This document shows positions 38,936 through 47,594 of a stretch of 64,000 bases of DNA, piece by piece. The translations under genes and the position numbers were made by a program. Position 1 is the first letter of the stretch, and every line of letters begins with the position of its first letter. The DNA comes from Candidatus Symbiothrix dinenymphae (GTDB lineage: Bacteria > Bacteroidota > Bacteroidia > Bacteroidales > Azobacteroidaceae). A model generated the notes under the pieces. That model was not told the origin of the DNA. It was given only the letters and a program-made list of their open reading frames with translations, and ran no database searches. Location of the stretch: assembly GCA_001417715.1 (NCBI GenBank), contig BBRT01000208.1, positions 32,267 to 96,266 on the forward strand, written 5' to 3'.

Positions 38936-39922
38936 TCATAATCGCGAATTTAACGCCGCCCGCCAAACATCAGCCCCCTTGATAATGTAAAAATATCGCC
39001 CGTCCTCGTCCACTCTTACCTCAGCATCTTTAATATCAACCGGTACATTCGCCTTTGAGGGCTTCGTTTTCCACGTCATACCTCTATCAACAGAATACCA
39101 AACCTGCCTGTTATAGCTGGTGTCCAAATATTGCCCGTTGATAAACCAGATTTCACCATTATATATAAAAGCATTGCCGCCGTTGATTTTTGGCAACGGT
39201 GCTTTTGAGTTTTTGGAAAGTTCTGCCCAAGTTGTGTCCTGCTTAGCCCAGACGGTATTGTAACTGGCAGTTGAATTTCCACCGACCAGCATAATTTGTT
39301 CAACAATACCAGACTGCATATATATGGTGTCATAATCGGAAGTAGGAAAATTATCCGGCAGTGGATTAGGCAAAGTGAATGTTGGTAGTGGTAGTGTTGG
39401 TGCAGGCGGCACATCGCTCAGCGAAACTCGCTCATACTGAACAGAATCCGGGTCTATCCGATGCACATTCACCGACAAGGTATAATGTTTAATCGTAGTC
39501 CCATCCAGCGAATACATATTAAAACCGGTCGTGTTGTTGAGCGCAACGGTCAACGAATCGTCCGAAGCGACCCACATGCTATCCACAGTCAGCATCACCG
39601 CATAACCCGACACCGAAGTGTAGGTCACTTTCACCCGAATGCTGTCTCGTTCTATCAGGGATTGCTGAAAAAAAGGCGTCCCGAAAGGCAACGAATCGTG
39701 GTTGTAAACCTCGCCGGTAACTTGGTCGATGCTAAATTTGGCGGCTGTCAAGACCGACAATGAGTCGTGAGCCAACGAGAAGGTGAGAATTTGCGCGTTC
39801 TCAAGATTCAAATATTCGGTGGTCGAGGTGCCATCATCAAGGCACGAAACCATCGTCACACACCCCCCAAACAACAAAAGTGCCCCTGTCTTACAATTCA
39901 ACTTTTTCATTTTTTTTGTCAT
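38936..39922 (-). CDS. DUF6242-type lipoprotein
   Basis: A 328-residue lipoprotein (lipobox VSC, Cys27). The first half has a beta-sandwich look (AKFSIDQVTGEVYNHDSLPFG), and the second half has sialidase or kelch-like strands (WYSVDRGMTWKTKPSKANVP). A proline-rich linker (PPAPTLPLPTFTLPNPLP) joins them. The start is the first ATG after the -7 box TACTTTTG (39942-39949). It is divergent from mgsA. Function unknown. Confidence 0.75.
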   Translation of the reverse strand: MTKKMKKLNCKTGALLLFGGCVTMVSCLDDGTSTTEYLNLENAQILTFSLAHDSLSVLTAAKFSIDQVTGEVYNHDSLPFGTPFFQQSLIERDSIRVKVTYTSVSGYAVMLTVDSMWVASDDSLTVALNNTTGFNMYSLDGTTIKHYTLSVNVHRIDPDSVQYERVSLSDVPPAPTLPLPTFTLPNPLPDNFPTSDYDTIYMQSGIVEQIMLVGGNSTASYNTVWAKQDTTWAELSKNSKAPLPKINGGNAFIYNGEIWFINGQYLDTSYNRQVWYSVDRGMTWKTKPSKANVPVDIKDAEVRVDEDGRYFYIIKGADVWRAALNSRL

Positions 39923-39941
39923 TATCAAAACTTTCCGCGTG

Positions 39942-39949
39942 CAAAAGTA
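39942..39949 (-). promoter_or_regulatory. -7 box for the DUF6242 lipoprotein gene
   Basis: TACTTTTG on the minus strand, 19 nt before the ATG. Confidence 0.5.
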
Positions 39950-39981
39950 GTGTTTTTTTACGACAATTCGCATTTATTTTG

Positions 39982-39989
39982 TACCTTTG
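39982..39989 (+). promoter_or_regulatory. -7 box for mgsA
   Basis: TACCTTTG 21 nt before ATG 40011; back-to-back with the divergent lipoprotein promoter. Confidence 0.6.
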
Positions 39990-40010
39990 CGAACTAATTT
40001 TAGAAAATTT

Positions 40011-40478
40011 ATGAATAAAAGACTCACAATCGCCCTTGTGGCGCACGACCAGCGAAAGGCTGACATGGTAGAATGGGCGGTTTTCAATGCCGATATGCTG
40101 TCGCAACACCAAATGGTGTGCACCGGAACGACAGGCAGCCTGATTAAAGAAGCATTTGCAGAAAAGGACATTCACGCAGAGGTAATATGTATGCACTCCG
40201 GTCCGCTGGGCGGCGATGCAGAAATCGCCGCCATGGTGGTGCGCCACGAAATAAATCTGGCAGTCTTCCTGATTGACGACCTGAACCCGCAACCGCACGA
40301 AGCCGACATCCAAATGTTGCTAAGGCAGTGCCGCGTGCACAACGTCCCAATAGCCTGCAACAGATACAGTGCCGATTTGATGATTACCAGCGGGCTGTGG
40401 GATGTGTCCGACTATGTGCCTTCTACGCCGCGGTATATTAAGTTTGAAAGGGAGTTAACGGTGTCAGCAAACGGTTGA
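40011..40478 (+). CDS. mgsA: Methylglyoxal synthase
   Basis: A 155-residue enzyme converting dihydroxyacetone phosphate to methylglyoxal, a bypass for sugar-phosphate overload. LVAHDQRK (His12), GTTGSLI phosphate loop, SGPLGGDAEI (catalytic Asp69), FLIDDLNPQPHEAD (Asp90, His96) and IACNRYSAD are all conserved. The ATG at 40011 fits the family length and promoter. Confidence 0.95.
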   Translation: MNKRLTIALVAHDQRKADMVEWAVFNADMLSQHQMVCTGTTGSLIKEAFAEKDIHAEVICMHSGPLGGDAEIAAMVVRHEINLAVFLIDDLNPQPHEADIQMLLRQCRVHNVPIACNRYSADLMITSGLWDVSDYVPSTPRYIKFERELTVSANG

Positions 40479-40485
40479 AAAAATG

Positions 40486-40493
40486 TAATTTTG
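40486..40493 (+). promoter_or_regulatory. -7 box for the ATPase-nuclease pair
   Basis: TAATTTTG 19 nt before ATG 40513. It lies just after the mgsA stop. Confidence 0.45.
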
Positions 40494-40512
40494 CATTCTA
40501 ACAGATACATAT

Positions 40513-41592
40513 ATGGCAATAAGTCGAGTGAATATAAAAGATTTTTTGGTGTTTAAGGGCGAGTTTGCTACAGACTTTAGTTCCGGTGTGAATGTTCTCA
40601 TTGGAGGTAATGGTACGGGGAAAACCACGCTACTAAAAGTGCTGTATTGGGCTTGCGAATTTTCAAATAAAAGTGTCTTGGAGCACAATGCTCTTCAACT
40701 TAATCGTAACGCAGAAACACCATACAGGACTATTTTTACTCTCAACGACTATTTTATGGTCACACAAGCTGATACAGGCGGGGATAAAAAATTCATTTCT
40801 ACCATCAAACTATTCAGCAACACAATAAGCAGTGACTACCCTGCGTTAGAGGCTTTTGTATCTGATGATATGTCATCCATTCGTCTAACAGAAATTGGTG
40901 AAAACAAACTCAAAAACACTGCATTATCTCAATGGTGCAAACAGAAAGTGCAAAGTGTATTTATTCCTGTTACCGAAATGCTTCAGCACTCAAAAGGGTT
41001 TTTGGCATTGGAGCGAGAGCGTCAAATTCCATTCGATAAAACGCAGATAGATATACTCTCGAAAGCCGAATTAGGCGAAACTCACGAAATTACTCCTAAC
41101 GTTTCAAAACTGCTTGATAAAATAAAATCTGTCATTATGGGCGAGGTAGTCTATGAAAATGACACTTTTTTTACTGTCAAAGCCGATGGACGGAAAATAC
41201 CCTTTTCGCTCGAAGCCAGTGGTTATCAGAAATTTGGCTTGTTGTGGAAATTACTTCGCAACGGCTTACTTGAAAATGGTAGTGTATTATTCTGGGATGA
41301 ACCCGAAGCAAGCATAAACCCTGAACTGATGTCTGTGCTTGTTGAAATTCTCCTCGAACTCCAGCGTGGTGGCGTGCAAATTTTTCTCGCCACTCATAGC
41401 GAAATACTTGCGAGTTACTTTGATGTGAAACGCAAAGATAACGACAGTGTAATGTTTTATTCGCTGTACAAAAATGGAGAACAAATCAAAGCAGATAAAA
41501 GTGAAAAATTTGGTTTGCTGGAACCAAATTTTTTAACCGCAGAGCAAGTAAAGTTGTATAAGGAAGAAGTAAAAAAGGTAATGAAATCATGA
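40513..41592 (+). CDS. AAA family ATPase (SMC/OLD-like) of an unnamed two-gene system
   Basis: A 359-residue ATPase: first strands ISRVNIKDFLVFKGEF, Walker A LIGGNGTGKTTLLKVLYWA (K37), a short insert where SMC proteins have the coiled coil, signature-like region SLEASGYQKFGLLWKLL, Walker B VLFWDEPEASINPEL and H-loop IFLATHSEILASYF. Such ATPases power many phage-defence systems with a nuclease partner. The next gene overlaps it by 4 bp (ATGA). It lacks a fused Toprim domain, so it is not an OLD or GajA protein. It stands between mgsA and leuB with its own promoter. Confidence 0.8.
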   Translation: MAISRVNIKDFLVFKGEFATDFSSGVNVLIGGNGTGKTTLLKVLYWACEFSNKSVLEHNALQLNRNAETPYRTIFTLNDYFMVTQADTGGDKKFISTIKLFSNTISSDYPALEAFVSDDMSSIRLTEIGENKLKNTALSQWCKQKVQSVFIPVTEMLQHSKGFLALERERQIPFDKTQIDILSKAELGETHEITPNVSKLLDKIKSVIMGEVVYENDTFFTVKADGRKIPFSLEASGYQKFGLLWKLLRNGLLENGSVLFWDEPEASINPELMSVLVEILLELQRGGVQIFLATHSEILASYFDVKRKDNDSVMFYSLYKNGEQIKADKSEKFGLLEPNFLTAEQVKLYKEEVKKVMKS

Positions 41593-42128
41593 CTACTTAT
41601 ATCGAAGAATCCGGTCTTTACTTTGGTGATTACGAAATAGCAGATTTTTTTCATGCAGAAACGGCTGAAATTTACCGTGAGTTAGGCGATAATATAAAAA
41701 CGGTTGAATTTGTGCTACGAAAAAATGAACATGAAGTTTTATTTGTTGAAGCAAAGTCGAGTTCACCACAACCGGGTAATAATGAGGATTTTGACAAATT
41801 TATTGAAGACATCGCTGAAAAATTTTCTCATTCAAATGATGTGCTTTTTTCAGTCATCATGAATAGAATCATTGATTTAAAATCAGAACTGCCGAATAAT
41901 TTTAGGATTATTGATTATTCTAAAGTCAAAATTATAAACGTCTTAGTAATTAATGGGCACAAAACTGAATGGCTACCACCGATTAGAGATGCTCTGGTGC
42001 AGCAATTAAAAAGTCATATTAAAATATGGCACTTGGATGTCATTGTTTTGAATGATGGATTAGCTATTGATTGTAAACTTGCCCGATGGAATAAACATGT
42101 AAATAAGTCACAAATAAAAATAATATGA
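41589..42128 (+). CDS. Putative PD-(D/E)XK-like nuclease partner of the ATPase
   Basis: A 179-residue protein I cannot assign to a named family. Residues 36-60 ([25 protein letters not shown]) have the beta-strand and E-x-K pattern of PD-(D/E)XK nucleases (Glu54, Lys56). The rest alternates helix and strand ([24 protein letters not shown]). It overlaps the ATPase gene at its start and leuB at its end, each by ATGA, so all three are translationally coupled. An ATPase with a small nuclease suggests defence; this is inference from context. Confidence 0.55.
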   Translation: MTTYIEESGLYFGDYEIADFFHAETAEIYRELGDNIKTVEFVLRKNEHEVLFVEAKSSSPQPGNNEDFDKFIEDIAEKFSHSNDVLFSVIMNRIIDLKSELPNNFRIIDYSKVKIINVLVINGHKTEWLPPIRDALVQQLKSHIKIWHLDVIVLNDGLAIDCKLARWNKHVNKSQIKII

Positions 42129-43192
42129 AATTAAAAATTGCAGTGTTAAGTGGTGACGGCATTGGTCCCGAAATTGTTGGGCAAGCCCTTGACGTGACAA
42201 AAGCGGTGTGCAAACGGTTTGGACACGAGTTGGAATACAAATCTGCCCTTGTGGGGGCGTGTGCCATTGATGCGGTGGGCGACCCTTACCCGAGTGATAC
42301 GCACGCGCTTTGCATGGAGTCGGATGCGGTGCTGTTTGGGGCGATTGGGTCGCCTAAGTATGACAACAATCCTGCGGCTAAGGTGCGTCCGGAGCAGGGG
42401 TTGCTGGCGATGCGTCAAAAACTTGGCTTGTATGCCAATATTCGTCCGGTAACTACTTTTCCGTCATTAGTGCATCAGTCGCCTTTGCGTGCGGAACTTG
42501 TTGATGGCGCGGACTTTATGTGCATCCGCGAACTCACGGGTGGCATCTACTTCGGTCGTCCGCAGGGGCGGAGCGAGGACGGGCTAACGGCTTATGACAC
42601 TTGTGTTTACACCGTTGCCGAGATTGAGCGCATCGTGCGTTTGGCTTACGACTATGCGATGAAGCGCAACAAACGCCTCTGCATCGTGGACAAAGCCAAT
42701 GTGCTATGCACGTCGCGCCTGTGGAGGCAAGTGTCGCAACGCCTCGAAAAAGAATTCCCCGAAGTGGCAACCGAATACATGTTTGTCGATAATGCCGCCA
42801 TGCAAATTGTGCGCGGACCCAAACATTTCGACGTAATTGTGACGGAAAACATGTTTGGCGACATCCTGACAGACGAGGCCTCAGTCATCACCGGCTCGCT
42901 GGGAATGCTACCCTCAGCATCAATTGGCGTGCACACCTCCGTGTTTGAGCCAATCCACGGCTCCTATCCGCAGGCAGCAGGCAAAGACATCGCCAACCCG
43001 CTGGCAACCATCCTCTCGGCAGCCCTGATGTTTGAATACGCCTTCGACCTCAAAGCAGAGGGCAAAGCCATCCGCGATGCCGTAACAGATAGCATGGCAG
43101 CAGGCATAGTCACGGAAGACATTGCCGAAGGCAAAAAAGCCTACAAAACGTCAGAAGTGGGAAAATGGATTGTAAATAAAATCACGAATTAA
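42125..43192 (+). CDS. leuB: 3-isopropylmalate dehydrogenase
   Basis: A 355-residue enzyme of leucine biosynthesis oxidising 3-isopropylmalate with [19 protein letters not shown] at the start, [14 protein letters not shown] in the substrate site, the Lys in [14 protein letters not shown], the metal site [25 protein letters not shown], and [18 protein letters not shown] are all present. The start overlaps the putative nuclease gene by 4 bp; no separate promoter is visible, so leuB expression is tied to the ATPase-nuclease pair. leuA, leuC and leuD are not in the window. Confidence 0.96.
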   Translation: MKLKIAVLSGDGIGPEIVGQALDVTKAVCKRFGHELEYKSALVGACAIDAVGDPYPSDTHALCMESDAVLFGAIGSPKYDNNPAAKVRPEQGLLAMRQKLGLYANIRPVTTFPSLVHQSPLRAELVDGADFMCIRELTGGIYFGRPQGRSEDGLTAYDTCVYTVAEIERIVRLAYDYAMKRNKRLCIVDKANVLCTSRLWRQVSQRLEKEFPEVATEYMFVDNAAMQIVRGPKHFDVIVTENMFGDILTDEASVITGSLGMLPSASIGVHTSVFEPIHGSYPQAAGKDIANPLATILSAALMFEYAFDLKAEGKAIRDAVTDSMAAGIVTEDIAEGKKAYKTSEVGKWIVNKITN

Positions 43193-43203
43193 CTCAAAAA
43201 GAG

Positions 43204-44505
43204 ATGCCTAAAATATCGCAACGCGGTGCTGAAATGCCCGCTTCTCCTATTCGGAAATTGGTGCCTTTGTCGGATTCTGCCAAGGCACGCGGACTTACTG
43301 TTTATCATTTGAATATCGGGCAGCCGGATATTCCTACGCCGGAAATTGGGCTGGAGGCTGTGCGCAAGTTAGACCGTAAGATATTGGAATACACTCCGAG
43401 TGACGGCTTTCGCAGTTTTCGCGAAAAGTTGGTGGGGTATTATTCCAAGTTCAAAATCAATGTCAGTGCCGATGACATTATCGTGACTACGGGTGGTTCG
43501 GAGGCTGTTTTGTTTGCTTTTTTGGCTTGCCTCAATCCGGGAGACGAGATTATTGTGCCTGAGCCGGCGTATGCTAATTATATGGCGTTTGCTGTTTCGG
43601 CGGGTGCTGTTATTCGTCCGGTGCCTGCGAGCATTGAAACAGGCTTTGCATTGCCGCCTGTGGAGCAGTTTGAGGCGTTGATTAACGAGCGCACGAAGGG
43701 GATTTTGATTTGCAACCCCAACAATCCGACCGGCTATTTGTACTCCCGCTCGGAGATGAATCAGATTCGCGATTTGGTCAAAAAACACGACTTGTACCTG
43801 TTCTCGGACGAGGTTTACCGCGAATTTATCTACACCGGCTCGCCTTACATCAGTGCCCTGCATCTGGTGGGGATTGAGCAAAATGTGGTGCTAATAGACT
43901 CTGTGTCAAAACGATACAGCGAATGTGGCATCCGCGAAGGGATGTTGATAACGAAAAACAAAGAGCTACGCAGCACGGTGATGAAGCTCTGTCAGGCGCG
44001 ACTGAGTCCGCCGCTGCTGGGACAAATCGTGGCAGAAGCCTCCTTAGGCGTGTCGGAAGAATACCTCCGCGATGTATATGAGGAATATCTCGACCGCCGC
44101 AACTTCCTGATTGACAGCCTGAACAAAATTCCGGGTGTCTATTCCCCAATCCCCATGGGCGCGTTTTACACGGTGGCGCGCTTGCCGGTCGATGATGCCG
44201 ACAAATTTTGCGCCTGGTGCCTCTCCGACTTTGAATACGAGGGACAAACCATCTTCATGGCACCGGCATCCGGCTTTTACACCACTCCGGGGCATGGCAA
44301 AAACGAGGTGCGCATGGCATACGTCCTCCAAAAAGAGGATTTGCAAAAGGCGATGATTGTGCTCGAAAAGGCATTGGAAGCGTATAATGCGCCAGTTGCC
44401 CGCCCCAATTCGCGTAGAGATGTTGTAAAAGAATTAACCGGAATAATTTCCGGTTACACCGGCACTGCGGATGATATTCGTGCAGAAAGGCTGGGTTTGG
44501 TATGA
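43204..44505 (+). CDS. PLP-dependent aminotransferase, class I/II
   Basis: A 433-residue fold-type I aminotransferase. Gly-rich entry HLNIGQPDIPTP, YTPSDGFRSFREKL, CNPNNPTGYLYSR, SDEVYREF (Asp202, Tyr205) and the PLP lysine in LIDSVSKRYSECGIREG (Lys236). It lies 11 bp after leuB and so is probably in its operon, suggesting amino-acid synthesis, perhaps branched-chain or aspartate-type. Exact substrate not determinable. Confidence 0.9.
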   Translation: MPKISQRGAEMPASPIRKLVPLSDSAKARGLTVYHLNIGQPDIPTPEIGLEAVRKLDRKILEYTPSDGFRSFREKLVGYYSKFKINVSADDIIVTTGGSEAVLFAFLACLNPGDEIIVPEPAYANYMAFAVSAGAVIRPVPASIETGFALPPVEQFEALINERTKGILICNPNNPTGYLYSRSEMNQIRDLVKKHDLYLFSDEVYREFIYTGSPYISALHLVGIEQNVVLIDSVSKRYSECGIREGMLITKNKELRSTVMKLCQARLSPPLLGQIVAEASLGVSEEYLRDVYEEYLDRRNFLIDSLNKIPGVYSPIPMGAFYTVARLPVDDADKFCAWCLSDFEYEGQTIFMAPASGFYTTPGHGKNEVRMAYVLQKEDLQKAMIVLEKALEAYNAPVARPNSRRDVVKELTGIISGYTGTADDIRAERLGLV

Positions 44506-44602
44506 TAAAAGTAATGATTATCCGCAATCATACCACTAAATAGTGTCTGTCCATAAATTATAAATATCAGACAGTAAAAGTTTTAAGTATCAAAAAAAAT
44601 AT

Positions 44603-44610
44603 TACTTTTG
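44603..44610 (+). promoter_or_regulatory. -7 box for the transposase gene
   Basis: TACTTTTG 4 nt before the first ATG (44615), so the transcript would be nearly leaderless or start at ATG 44621. Confidence 0.4.
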
Positions 44611-44614
44611 CGGC

Positions 44615-46009
44615 ATGAAAATGCAATTATTCGAGCCGTTACGGCTGAAATTTGAGAGTGCGAATTGGGCAAAGAACCCTGAATTAGGGCTGTTTGACAC
44701 GATTTTAGAGCTTCATCCTGAGTTGATCAAGCTCGTTGAGGCAGATGTAGTGAAAGGGTGTAAATTGAGCAAATTTGGTCGCCAAGATATGCCAAGTGTA
44801 GAACAGATTATGCGAGCTGCGATATATAAGGAGGTTAAGGGTTTGGATTACAGGGAGTTAGAGGAGGCACAAGAAGATTCGCGCATTTGCGAACAGTTTC
44901 TTAAGATAGACTCATTACGTCCGTATAGTTTTCAGGTGTACCAGAAGTATATATCGAAAATTACAGCAGATAGTTTGGAGAAGTTATTGGTAGAGATCAA
45001 CAAGATAGCTATATCTGAAGGCTTAGAAGATGTACAAAAATTGCGTCAGGATAGCACAGTAGTTGAAACAAATATTCATTATCCAACGAATAATTCATTG
45101 ATTTGGGATTGCATCAAAGAAAGTCATCGGTTGCTTACGCAATTGAATGAAGAAGTACAAGTAGCTAATTTTAGGGACTATAGGAAAAATGCTAAAAGGA
45201 CTTACTTTCTGATAAACAACACAAAATCAAGTAAAAAAAGTAAGAAAAAAGCTTCACCGGAAACGGCAACAGAAGCTCTTGATAAACGCACAGAATTGTT
45301 TAGAAGACAGCTTATTACGTTTACCAAATGCATCAATCAAGTATCAAACGTAGTAAAAAAAAAGGACATATATAATGTAACACCCGCAGCATTTGCTTTG
45401 TTATCACAATTGGAATTTTTTGTGTTTGTGATGCGACAGGTTTACGATATGACGCAACGGCATGAAATTAAGGGAGAAACGGTTTCCAATGCTGAAAAAA
45501 TATTTTCCATTTACGAACAGCATACCGACATCATTGTGAAAGGGCAACGCGAAGTGCAGTTTGGACACAAAGTAGATTTGGCATCCGGGCGAAGCAACCT
45601 GATATTGGGCTGTGACGTATGTCTGGGCAATCCGGCAGACAGTTCTCTTTATCAAGGGATGGTTGACAAGGTGATAAAAGATTATGGCATAGTCCCTCGC
45701 GACAGTGCTACCGATGGCGGTTATGCCTCCAAATCCAACATGGAATATGCTCTGAGTAAGGGGATTAGGAACGTTGTGTTCAACAAGATAGTAGGAAGTT
45801 TACGGAACGTAGTGAGCAGCAAAAACATGGAAACGCGCTTGAAAAAGTGGCGTAGCGGTATGGAAGCGGTTATTTCGAACGTCAAACGGGGCTATGATTT
45901 GTTTCGATGCAACTGGAAAGGGCAAGCGCATTTTGCACAAAAGGTGCTTTGGAGTGTCATTGCATACAATATTAGAGTGATGACTGCCAAAGTCATATTG
46001 TCTATATAA
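44615..46009 (+). CDS. DDE transposase (IS1182/ISNCY-like)
   Basis: A 464-residue transposase with an N-terminal DNA-binding region (MPSVEQIMRAAIYKEVKGLDYRELEE) and an RNase H-like catalytic core: first Asp in LRQDSTVVETNIHYP, second in DSATDGGYASKSN, and Glu in the C-terminal SGMEAVISNVKRGYDLFRCNWKG. A lysine-rich spacer sits between the first two. It is full-length and open, so the IS may be active. Family assignment is approximate. Confidence 0.85.
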   Translation: MKMQLFEPLRLKFESANWAKNPELGLFDTILELHPELIKLVEADVVKGCKLSKFGRQDMPSVEQIMRAAIYKEVKGLDYRELEEAQEDSRICEQFLKIDSLRPYSFQVYQKYISKITADSLEKLLVEINKIAISEGLEDVQKLRQDSTVVETNIHYPTNNSLIWDCIKESHRLLTQLNEEVQVANFRDYRKNAKRTYFLINNTKSSKKSKKKASPETATEALDKRTELFRRQLITFTKCINQVSNVVKKKDIYNVTPAAFALLSQLEFFVFVMRQVYDMTQRHEIKGETVSNAEKIFSIYEQHTDIIVKGQREVQFGHKVDLASGRSNLILGCDVCLGNPADSSLYQGMVDKVIKDYGIVPRDSATDGGYASKSNMEYALSKGIRNVVFNKIVGSLRNVVSSKNMETRLKKWRSGMEAVISNVKRGYDLFRCNWKGQAHFAQKVLWSVIAYNIRVMTAKVILSI

Positions 46010-46251
46010 ACAGCTGATAATCAGAATATTAACAAACTCAAAGGGGTGGATTATGTCTTGACAGCTCAAAAAAGTCAAAAAATGGGGTCAAAAAATGTTT
46101 TGGGGGCAGATGAACTCAAAATATGACAAAAAACGGTCTCATTTTGTCTGTGTACGAGAAGTTTGAAGGGGACGAAGTCCTTCAAAAAATATAAAAGACG
46201 GACTGTATGGACAAACTCTAAATAGCGTTCCCTGCAAGCAGTTTCCGGTTT

Positions 46252-46400
46252 TTGTCCCGCAGGGACAGCACTTTATTAACCGTAGACTTTAGTCTACGGA
46301 TGTGACGGAGCCCACACCCCAAAGTCCCGCATGGGACGACACATTGTTTATACCGTAGACTAAAGTCTACGGTTAATAAAGTGCTGTCCCTGCGGGACAA
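46252..46400. repeat. 149-bp palindromic element with 48-bp perfect arms, copy 1
   Basis: Arms 46252-46299 and 46353-46400 are exact complements, beginning TTGTCCCGCAGGGACAGCAC, each with an inner GTAGACTTTAGTCTAC palindrome. A 53-bp centre contains GTCCCGCATGGGAC. The second copy is at 50398-50547. Confidence 0.95.
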
Positions 46401-46512
46401 GGAGCGAACGCCAAGTGGTATAATTGCGGATAGTCATAAAATAAAATCACCGCGCGTTCCGGAAGAACGGCGGTAGATTCTATCTCATTGCAGTATTAAA
46501 ACTGCCTGTAGA

Positions 46513-47124
46513 CTACTTTCGGTAGCCTACGGTTTGTGTCAGAAGCACTTCCTGATTTGCGTTCAAACTCAGTAATTTGTGCAACTCAGCCTTCTCATAG
46601 AAGCCGCGCACCACACTAATCAGACCTTCAGATGCACTGAAAAGGTAGATGTTCTGCGAAATAAATCCGCAATCCGTCAAGGCTGCATCGCGATTAGACG
46701 CTTTGTCTAAGTTTGCCACGAACACAAAATTGACGGGAGCCACTGCCACAAAGTCCTGTCTGCCGGTTTGCGCCTGATGGTTGCCTTCCACTTTCAAAAT
46801 CAGCTTTTGCGCTTTGGCATCGTACAAATAGATGCCGGATTTCAACGAAACATAAAGGTCGATTTCCTGCTTGTTTTGCGAAGAAGGAACCGTCCTTTTG
46901 GACTCACGATTGAACCCGTAAGCCGCCCAAACCAAATCGGATAGCGTTTGCAGACTCAACTCCTTGTCGGAAAAGTCGCGATTCGTTTGACGTGCGCTCA
47001 AGGCTTCCATCAGGGGTTTTCCACCCGTTTTGTTGGGGGCGGGCAACTGAATATCCTGTGCTGCACCGGAAATACACAAACAGACCAATGCCGTTGTCAA
47101 TGCTAATTTACTCATAATTTTCAT
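46513..47124 (-). CDS. Secreted nitroreductase-family protein
   Basis: A 203-residue protein with a signal peptide (LALTTALVCLCISGAAQ) and a nitroreductase/SagB-type FMN fold: LMEALSARQTNRDFSDKELSLQTLSDLVWAAYGFNR, DCGFISQNIYLFSASEGLISVVRGFY and the final QTVGYRK. Members reduce nitro compounds or quinones or act as oxidases; an exported one is unusual but common in Bacteroidales. It lies 10 bp after the 75-residue gene. Confidence 0.85.
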   Translation of the reverse strand: MKIMSKLALTTALVCLCISGAAQDIQLPAPNKTGGKPLMEALSARQTNRDFSDKELSLQTLSDLVWAAYGFNRESKRTVPSSQNKQEIDLYVSLKSGIYLYDAKAQKLILKVEGNHQAQTGRQDFVAVAPVNFVFVANLDKASNRDAALTDCGFISQNIYLFSASEGLISVVRGFYEKAELHKLLSLNANQEVLLTQTVGYRK

Positions 47125-47134
47125 TATTTGCAGA

Positions 47135-47362
47135 TTAAAGCATCTCTCGCAACTCCTGGTGCTTGACGATGCGCTCGTCCAACACTTCCTTGAACTGGAT
47201 GATGACCTTCATTTCCTTGTCGGTCAAATCATCAATCCGTTTCTTACGCAAAGCTGACTGAAAGACTGTGGTAGAAACCGCAGCCCGTTCACACGCTCTT
47301 CTCACATCTCCTTGCCGATGTTCCTCGACCCTTCTTCTCCGAATTTTTTCTAACTCGTCCAT
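47135..47362 (-). CDS. 75-residue hypothetical, possibly DNA-binding
   Basis: A small charged protein (MDELEKIRRRRVEEHRQGDVRRACERAAVSTTVFQSALRKKRIDDLT) with a possible helix-turn-helix in ACERAAVSTTVFQSAL. A -7 box (TATCTTTG, 47482-47489) lies about 120 nt upstream. It may regulate the nitroreductase gene that follows by 10 bp. Not a family I recognise. Confidence 0.6.
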   Translation of the reverse strand: MDELEKIRRRRVEEHRQGDVRRACERAAVSTTVFQSALRKKRIDDLTDKEMKVIIQFKEVLDERIVKHQELREML

Positions 47363-47481
47363 AAAATTACATTATTAAATTATTAAACTATTAATTATTC
47401 TAATCACTTATTACATGATAACTTTGCACTATTTTTACGAATAATCATCCGCATTTTCAATAGATACTCAATAATCGGCTG

Positions 47482-47489
47482 CAAAGATA
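47482..47489 (-). promoter_or_regulatory. -7 box upstream of the 75-residue gene
   Basis: TATCTTTG on the minus strand; the resulting leader is about 115 nt and contains only a doubtful overlapping ORF. Confidence 0.45.
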
Positions 47490-47594
47490 GTATATTTTTC
47501 AATACAAAACAAGTAATATCATCTTTTTTTTGATTTTTTTTCAAAATGCTATTATTTTGCAAACTGAAACTTGTCTCTTTTGATTGTTCATCAT

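Larger units (their letters stand above)
44544..46217 (+). mobile_element. Insertion sequence, about 1.67 kb, with 8-bp target duplication
   Basis: Ends TGTCTGTCCAT (44544-44554) and the complement of AGTTTGTCCAT (46207-46217) form imperfect inverted repeats. The 8-bp sequence CTAAATAG flanks both sides (44536-44543 and 46218-46225). One transposase gene fills it. Confidence 0.75.
44514..46437. mobile_element. Fold-back element interrupted by an IS
   Basis: 24-bp outer ends (44514-44537 and the complement of 46414-46437) match at 22 positions, beginning ATGAYTATCCGCAAT. Removing the IS (44544-46217) and one 8-bp duplication leaves an element of about 240 bp whose arms continue through GCGTTC into the 48-bp arms of the core at 46252-46400. 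The IS therefore landed inside a pre-existing palindromic element. Confidence 0.65.

Noticed and set aside
38929..38936. TACTTTTG box on the plus strand
   Set aside because: It lies at the end of the DUF6242 gene with no plus-strand gene after it; chance match to a short consensus.
46218..46400. 60-codon minus-strand ORF in the palindromic element, also seen at 50382-50594
   Set aside because: It is the translation of a palindrome repeated in both copies, with no start context or promoter.
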